Assembly (NCBI GenBank): GCA_900313545.1 | Contig: OMRS01000060.1 | Span: forward strand, 1-9,018 | Source: an uncultured Eubacteriales bacterium | GTDB lineage: Bacteria; Bacillota_A; Clostridia; Christensenellales; Aristaeellaceae | Length of the DNA: 9,018 nt | Reading direction: 5' to 3' | Part shown: positions 6,047-9,018 of the stretch, in pieces | Layout: the number at the start of each line of letters is the position of its first letter | How positions within the stretch are numbered: position 1 is the stretch's first letter | The notes under the pieces: model-generated | What the model was told of the DNA's origin: nothing | The model's input: only the letters and a program-made list of their open reading frames with translations | The model's database searches: none | Position numbers and translations under genes: made by a program

Positions 6047-6802
6047 ATGGAGTACCAGGTTGTCATCAACGGCATTGAGGTGAAGGCCTGCTTTACGCAG
6101 GAAAATGTGGATGAAATCTTCCTGCCGCTGCTGCGCAGGCTGCAGCGCATGCAGAAGGAGAAGGACCGCCGGATCCTGGCGATGCTCTCGGCGCCGCCGG
6201 GAGCGGGGAAAACCACGCTGTGCAGCTTCCTGCAGCACCTTTCGCAAAGCCGGGAGGATGTGGCCGCGCTCACGGCCATCGGAATGGACGGCTTTCACCG
6301 GCGGCAGGAGGTCCTGCTTGAACAGACCGTGCAAAGAGACGGGAAACAGATCCCCATGGTTCAGATCAAGGGGGCTCCGGTGACCTTTGACCTGGGAGCC
6401 CTCCTGCGGCGCGTGGCGAGAGTGGCGGCGGGGGAGGCCTGTCCCTGGCCCGAATACAACCGGCTGCTGCACAACCCCGAGGAGAAGGGGCTGAGGGTCT
6501 GCGGAGACATCATCCTCCTGGAGGGAAACTACCTGCTGCTGGAGGAGGAGGGATGGAAGGAGCTCCGCCGCTTTGCGGACCTCACCATCCGGATTGTGGC
6601 GGATGAGCGGATGCTCCGGGAGCGGCTGGTCCGTCGCAAGATGGACAGCGGAGCCGGCCGTGCGGAGGCGGAGCGGTTTGTGGAGTTCAGCGATCTGGTC
6701 AACGCCCGGGAGGTTCTCTCGCATTCCGCGCCGGCGGACATCGAACTGGAACTGCTGGAGGACGGGAGCTACCGTCTGGCCGGAGGCAGCCTGGAAATCT
6801 GA
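6047..6802 (+). CDS. P-loop kinase of the YggC/FrcK (PRK09270-like) family
   Basis: This cytoplasmic kinase (251 residues) is related to uridine kinase and phosphoribulokinase. Its substrate is unknown and is probably a sugar or nucleoside. Family motifs are clear: Walker A APPGAGKTT (49-57, first Gly replaced by Ala), GMDGFHRRQEVL (79-90) with the likely substrate-binding Asp81, KGAPVTFDL (108-116), WPEYNRLLHNPE (134-145), Walker B-like IILLEGNYLLL (155-165), an arginine-rich lid RERLVRRK (191-198), and VNAREVLSHSAPADI (218-232). The 45 residues before the P-loop are longer than in the shortest members. The start at 6047 has AAGGAG 7 bases upstream. It begins 29 bases after the ROK stop with no terminator between, so the two are probably one transcript and under the same autoregulation. 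FrcK relatives beside fructose transporters suggest a role with the sugar imported here, but xylB already supplies a pentose kinase. Confidence 0.85.
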   Translation: MEYQVVINGIEVKACFTQENVDEIFLPLLRRLQRMQKEKDRRILAMLSAPPGAGKTTLCSFLQHLSQSREDVAALTAIGMDGFHRRQEVLLEQTVQRDGKQIPMVQIKGAPVTFDLGALLRRVARVAAGEACPWPEYNRLLHNPEEKGLRVCGDIILLEGNYLLLEEEGWKELRRFADLTIRIVADERMLRERLVRRKMDSGAGRAEAERFVEFSDLVNAREVLSHSAPADIELELLEDGSYRLAGGSLEI

Positions 6803-6825
6803 AGCCGCCCTCCCTGCGAAAAAAC

Positions 6826-6856
6826 AAAGCCCCTTCATCGAAGATGAAGGGGCTTT
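6826..6856. terminator. Bidirectional rho-independent terminator between convergent genes
   Basis: The arms 6826-6839 and 6843-6856 form a perfect 14-bp stem with a 3-base loop. On the minus strand the stem is followed by an interrupted T run (TTTGTTTTTT), and on the plus strand by TTTT. It ends the ROK-kinase transcript from the left and the glgB-side transcript from the right. Confidence 0.9.
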
Positions 6857-6870
6857 TGTGCGGCGGGTGC

Positions 6871-7728
6871 TCAGGGTTCATCGGGATCGGAGAGGGAATC
6901 GGACCGGATGCACTGGTACGTGCCGTCCTCCCGGATGAGCAGGCTCCCCGCAAAGCGCAAGCGGGCTTCCGCGCCGTCCTTTCCGGTCAGCACGTACTCC
7001 GTATCCGCCTCAGGGATGAGACTCCCGGCCTTGGCGAGGATCACAGCCGTCGAGAGGAATTCCCGGGCCTTTCCCGGGTTCTCCTCCCGGGTCTGGCCGC
7101 CCTGGGCACCGGTTTGGATCATGACGATGCTGCAGGAGGGAGAGGCGGGGTCCAGGTCCCCCAGATGGCAAAAGTCCGTCAGGGGAACGGGCGTGAATCC
7201 GGGACATTCAAAATCCTCGGTATAGGAATAGTCGGTGATCCCGGGAAAGAATTCATGCAGCCAGGTGTAGAGGGACTGGTTGGACAGGCTCGGGCTGCGG
7301 GCGAAGGTATCCCCGGATTTGCCCAGAAGGATGGCCTGCGGCTCTCCGGAGGAGGAATAGCGGAAGGCCCAGGAGGCATGGACGCCGGCATCGTCCCCGG
7401 CGGGGGATTCCGTGATGCCGGACGGATCTGCCTCCCCGATGAGAGAGAGGAGCGAGTTCATATCCCTGCCGCCCACACGTCCTGAGGGCTCCGGCAGGTG
7501 CTCCTGCAGGTAGGACAGCTGGCCCAGGGCGTCGCTGGGAAACCCCTCAGGACGGTCGCCGCTGTACAGATGATAGGCAAGACCGTCCTCGTCGATGAAG
7601 CCGATTTCCGTCAGGTCGTCCCATCCGCTCTGCTCGTAGCAGGACAGCAGCACAATCCGTCCCCCGGCAAGGGCGAACTGAGGGAGAAGAAACAGGACCA
7701 GGGCCAGGAGGAGGGCGGTTCTTTTCAT
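6871..7728 (-). CDS. Predicted secreted protein of unknown family
   Basis: I do not recognise this 285-residue protein. It starts with a clear Sec signal peptide: MKR, a hydrophobic core to about residue 17, and a likely cut after FALA (residue 21). There is no lipobox and no second membrane segment, so the mature protein of about 264 residues should be exported. The mature part is acidic and rich in Gly, Ser, Pro and aromatic residues. It contains SCYEQSGWDDLTEIGFIDEDG near its start, YLQEHLP, YTWLHEFFPGITDYSY in the middle and DTEYVLTGKDGAEARLRF near the end, and it has five cysteines after the signal. The ATG at 7728 has no strong ribosome binding site; the upstream bases are CAGAATATA. 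It lies 54 bases downstream of glgB on the same strand with no good terminator between, so it may share that transcript. The function is open. Confidence 0.75.
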   Translation of the reverse strand: MKRTALLLALVLFLLPQFALAGGRIVLLSCYEQSGWDDLTEIGFIDEDGLAYHLYSGDRPEGFPSDALGQLSYLQEHLPEPSGRVGGRDMNSLLSLIGEADPSGITESPAGDDAGVHASWAFRYSSSGEPQAILLGKSGDTFARSPSLSNQSLYTWLHEFFPGITDYSYTEDFECPGFTPVPLTDFCHLGDLDPASPSCSIVMIQTGAQGGQTREENPGKAREFLSTAVILAKAGSLIPEADTEYVLTGKDGAEARLRFAGSLLIREDGTYQCIRSDSLSDPDEP

Positions 7729-7741
7729 TATATTCTGTCGG

Positions 7742-7757
7742 GCAGGGAATTCCCTGC
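7742..7757. repeat. 16-base perfect palindrome between glgB and the secreted protein gene
   Basis: GCAGGGAATTCCCTGC is self-complementary and lies 13 bases upstream of the secreted protein start and 25 bases after the glgB coding end. As RNA it could form a tight hairpin, but there is no T run, so it is a poor terminator. It might be a processing or binding site, or chance. Confidence 0.4.
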
Positions 7758-7782
7758 GGCTCCTTTCCGGATGTCGTGGCGC

Positions 7783-9018
7783 TCAGCGGTTTGCGGGACA
7801 GAGGACCAGGGCGGTGCGGGCGGGCAGGTACAGCCGGATGGCATTGCCCTCGTCGCCGAAAACGGGCGTGAAGATGCACTCGCGCTGGATCTGGCCGAAG
7901 CCGCAGTAGCGCTCGTCGTCGCTGGTGAAGAGGATGCGGTAGTCCGCGCCCTGACTGACGGGGATGGGGTAATCGGTATAGCTGCTTGAGGGGTGGAAAT
8001 TGAAGGCGAACAGCAGGCCGCCGCGCTCGAAGGCGATGACGTGGTCCGAAACGTGGATGCGTTTCAGATCCGGATAGTTCTGGTCAAAAATATGGTAATA
8101 CTTGGCCGTATGGATCATGTCATGGTCAAAGTCATTGAGCCCCTGATACTTGAGATCGGGATTGGTCACCAGGCTCCACTGGCGGCGGCAGTACTGGAAG
8201 CTGTTGCCGTTGCCGGGGCGGGGGAAGTCGATCCATTCCGGATGGCCGAATTCGTTGCCCATGAAGGTCAGGTACCCGTTGCCGCCGGCAGCCATGGTGA
8301 GCAGCCGGATCATCTTGTGCAGGGCGATGGCCCGGTCAATGACCAGGGTGTGGCAGCTTTTTTCCATCTGATCATACATGGCGGCGCCAGCGAAACGGAA
8401 GATCATGGTCTGGTCGCCCACCAGGGCCTGGTCGTGGCTTTCCACATAGGCGATGGTCCGGGCGTTGCGGAAGGTGAGCTGGTGCCAGAGCATCTCCATG
8501 TTCCAGTCCTCATCCCGCCATTCCTTGGCCAGCTTGATCCACATGTCGGGAAGGCCCATGCCCAGGCGGTAGTCAAAGCCGATGCCGCCGTCTTCAATGG
8601 GCTCGCACATGCCGGGCATGCCGGACATGTCCTCCGCGATGGTCACGGCAAAGGGGTTGACCTGCCGGATCAGTTCATTGGCCAGCTGCAGGTAGGTCAC
8701 GGCCTCCACGTCGGTGTTCATGGAGAAGTACTTGGCCAGGTTGTCAAAGTTGCTGCCCAGGCCGTGGTCCAGATACAGCATGGAGGTCACGCCGTCGAAG
8801 CGGAAGCCGTCAAAGTGGAATTCCTCCATCCAGAACTTCAGGTTGCTCAGCAGGAAATGCAGGACTTCCACCTTGTCATAGTTGAAGAGCTTGGTTCCCC
8901 AGGCGCTGTGGTCCCCCTTGGGGCCGTCGTGGAAATACTGATAGGATGTGCCGTCAAAGAGGTTGAGACCCTCCAGCGTGTTTCCGACGGCATGGGAGTG
9001 CACCACGTCCAGCAGCAC
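7783..9018 (-). CDS. glgB: 1,4-alpha-glucan branching enzyme, C-terminal part (cut by window edge)
   Basis: This GH13 enzyme makes alpha-1,6 branches in glycogen in the cytoplasm. The last 411 residues are present. The first visible codon is GTG, read internally as Val of VLLDVVHSH, and the gene begins beyond the right edge. The catalytic motifs are complete: region I DVVHSH (4-9), the nucleophile Asp in GFRFDGVTS (Asp75), the acid/base Glu in TIAEDMSGMP (Glu129), and the transition-state Asp in AYVESHDQALVGD (Asp196). The fragment then has MGNEFGHPEWIDFPRPGN and a C-terminal beta domain ending in LPARTALVLCP. The wording of these motifs (for example GLNLFDGTSYQYFH, GFDYRLGMGLPDMWIK, DEDWNME) matches eukaryotic GBE1-type (GH13_8) enzymes rather than the usual bacterial GH13_9 GlgB. 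A full GBE1-type protein is about 650-700 residues, so roughly 250-300 are missing. The secreted protein gene follows downstream. Confidence 0.93.
   Translation of the reverse strand: MLLDVVHSHAVGNTLEGLNLFDGTSYQYFHDGPKGDHSAWGTKLFNYDKVEVLHFLLSNLKFWMEEFHFDGFRFDGVTSMLYLDHGLGSNFDNLAKYFSMNTDVEAVTYLQLANELIRQVNPFAVTIAEDMSGMPGMCEPIEDGGIGFDYRLGMGLPDMWIKLAKEWRDEDWNMEMLWHQLTFRNARTIAYVESHDQALVGDQTMIFRFAGAAMYDQMEKSCHTLVIDRAIALHKMIRLLTMAAGGNGYLTFMGNEFGHPEWIDFPRPGNGNSFQYCRRQWSLVTNPDLKYQGLNDFDHDMIHTAKYYHIFDQNYPDLKRIHVSDHVIAFERGGLLFAFNFHPSSSYTDYPIPVSQGADYRILFTSDDERYCGFGQIQRECIFTPVFGDEGNAIRLYLPARTALVLCPANR

Noticed and set aside
1..9018. tRNA, rRNA, CRISPR array, insertion sequence or phage attachment site
   Set aside because: I saw no cloverleaf sequences, spaced direct repeats, transposase motifs or flanking inverted repeats of the mobile-element kind in any part of the window.

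Overview
The window looks like a chromosomal sugar-metabolism region of a GC-rich Clostridia-type Firmicute. The case rests on near-consensus sigma-A promoters, strong GGAGG-type ribosome binding sites, a ROK/XylR-style regulator, ChvE-MmsAB sugar transport proteins and glycogen metabolism. The taxon is an inference: nothing here identifies a genus. Nearly all the sequence is coding. The longest gene-free stretch is the divergent regulatory region of about 280 bases around 4466-4745.

Left part (1-4465, minus strand): a four-gene operon read right to left, chvE (sugar-binding protein), mmsA (double ATPase), mmsB (permease) and xylB (xylulokinase, running off the left edge). The three transport proteins resemble the ChvE-GguA-GguB multiple-monosaccharide branch of CUT2 transporters more than E. 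coli XylFGH. The xylB gene points to xylose, or another sugar feeding into xylulose, as a main substrate. A 15-bp perfect hairpin with a T run lies between chvE and mmsA and could raise binding-protein output relative to the membrane parts.

Centre (4466-4745): a divergent control region. The chvE promoter has perfect TTGACA and TATAAT boxes and an A/T-tract UP-like element. Two copies of one inverted repeat, GTTATGAAA-N5-TTTCATAAC, are present. One lies just after the predicted chvE start point and the other overlaps the predicted -10 box of the divergent regulator gene. This fits repression of both sides by the ROK protein encoded next door.

Right of centre (4746-6802, plus strand): a ROK-family regulator with apparently dead kinase motifs but an intact zinc motif, followed 29 bases later by a P-loop kinase of the YggC/FrcK (PRK09270-like) family. 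This pair is probably co-transcribed and ends at a strong bidirectional terminator (6826-6856).

Right part (6871-9018, minus strand): a glycogen branching enzyme of eukaryote-like (GH13_8) type, cut by the right edge, followed by a predicted secreted protein of unknown family. Both converge on the same terminator. The overall theme is pentose or monosaccharide uptake under local sugar control, next to glycogen storage. I found no mobile element, CRISPR array, tRNA or rRNA.
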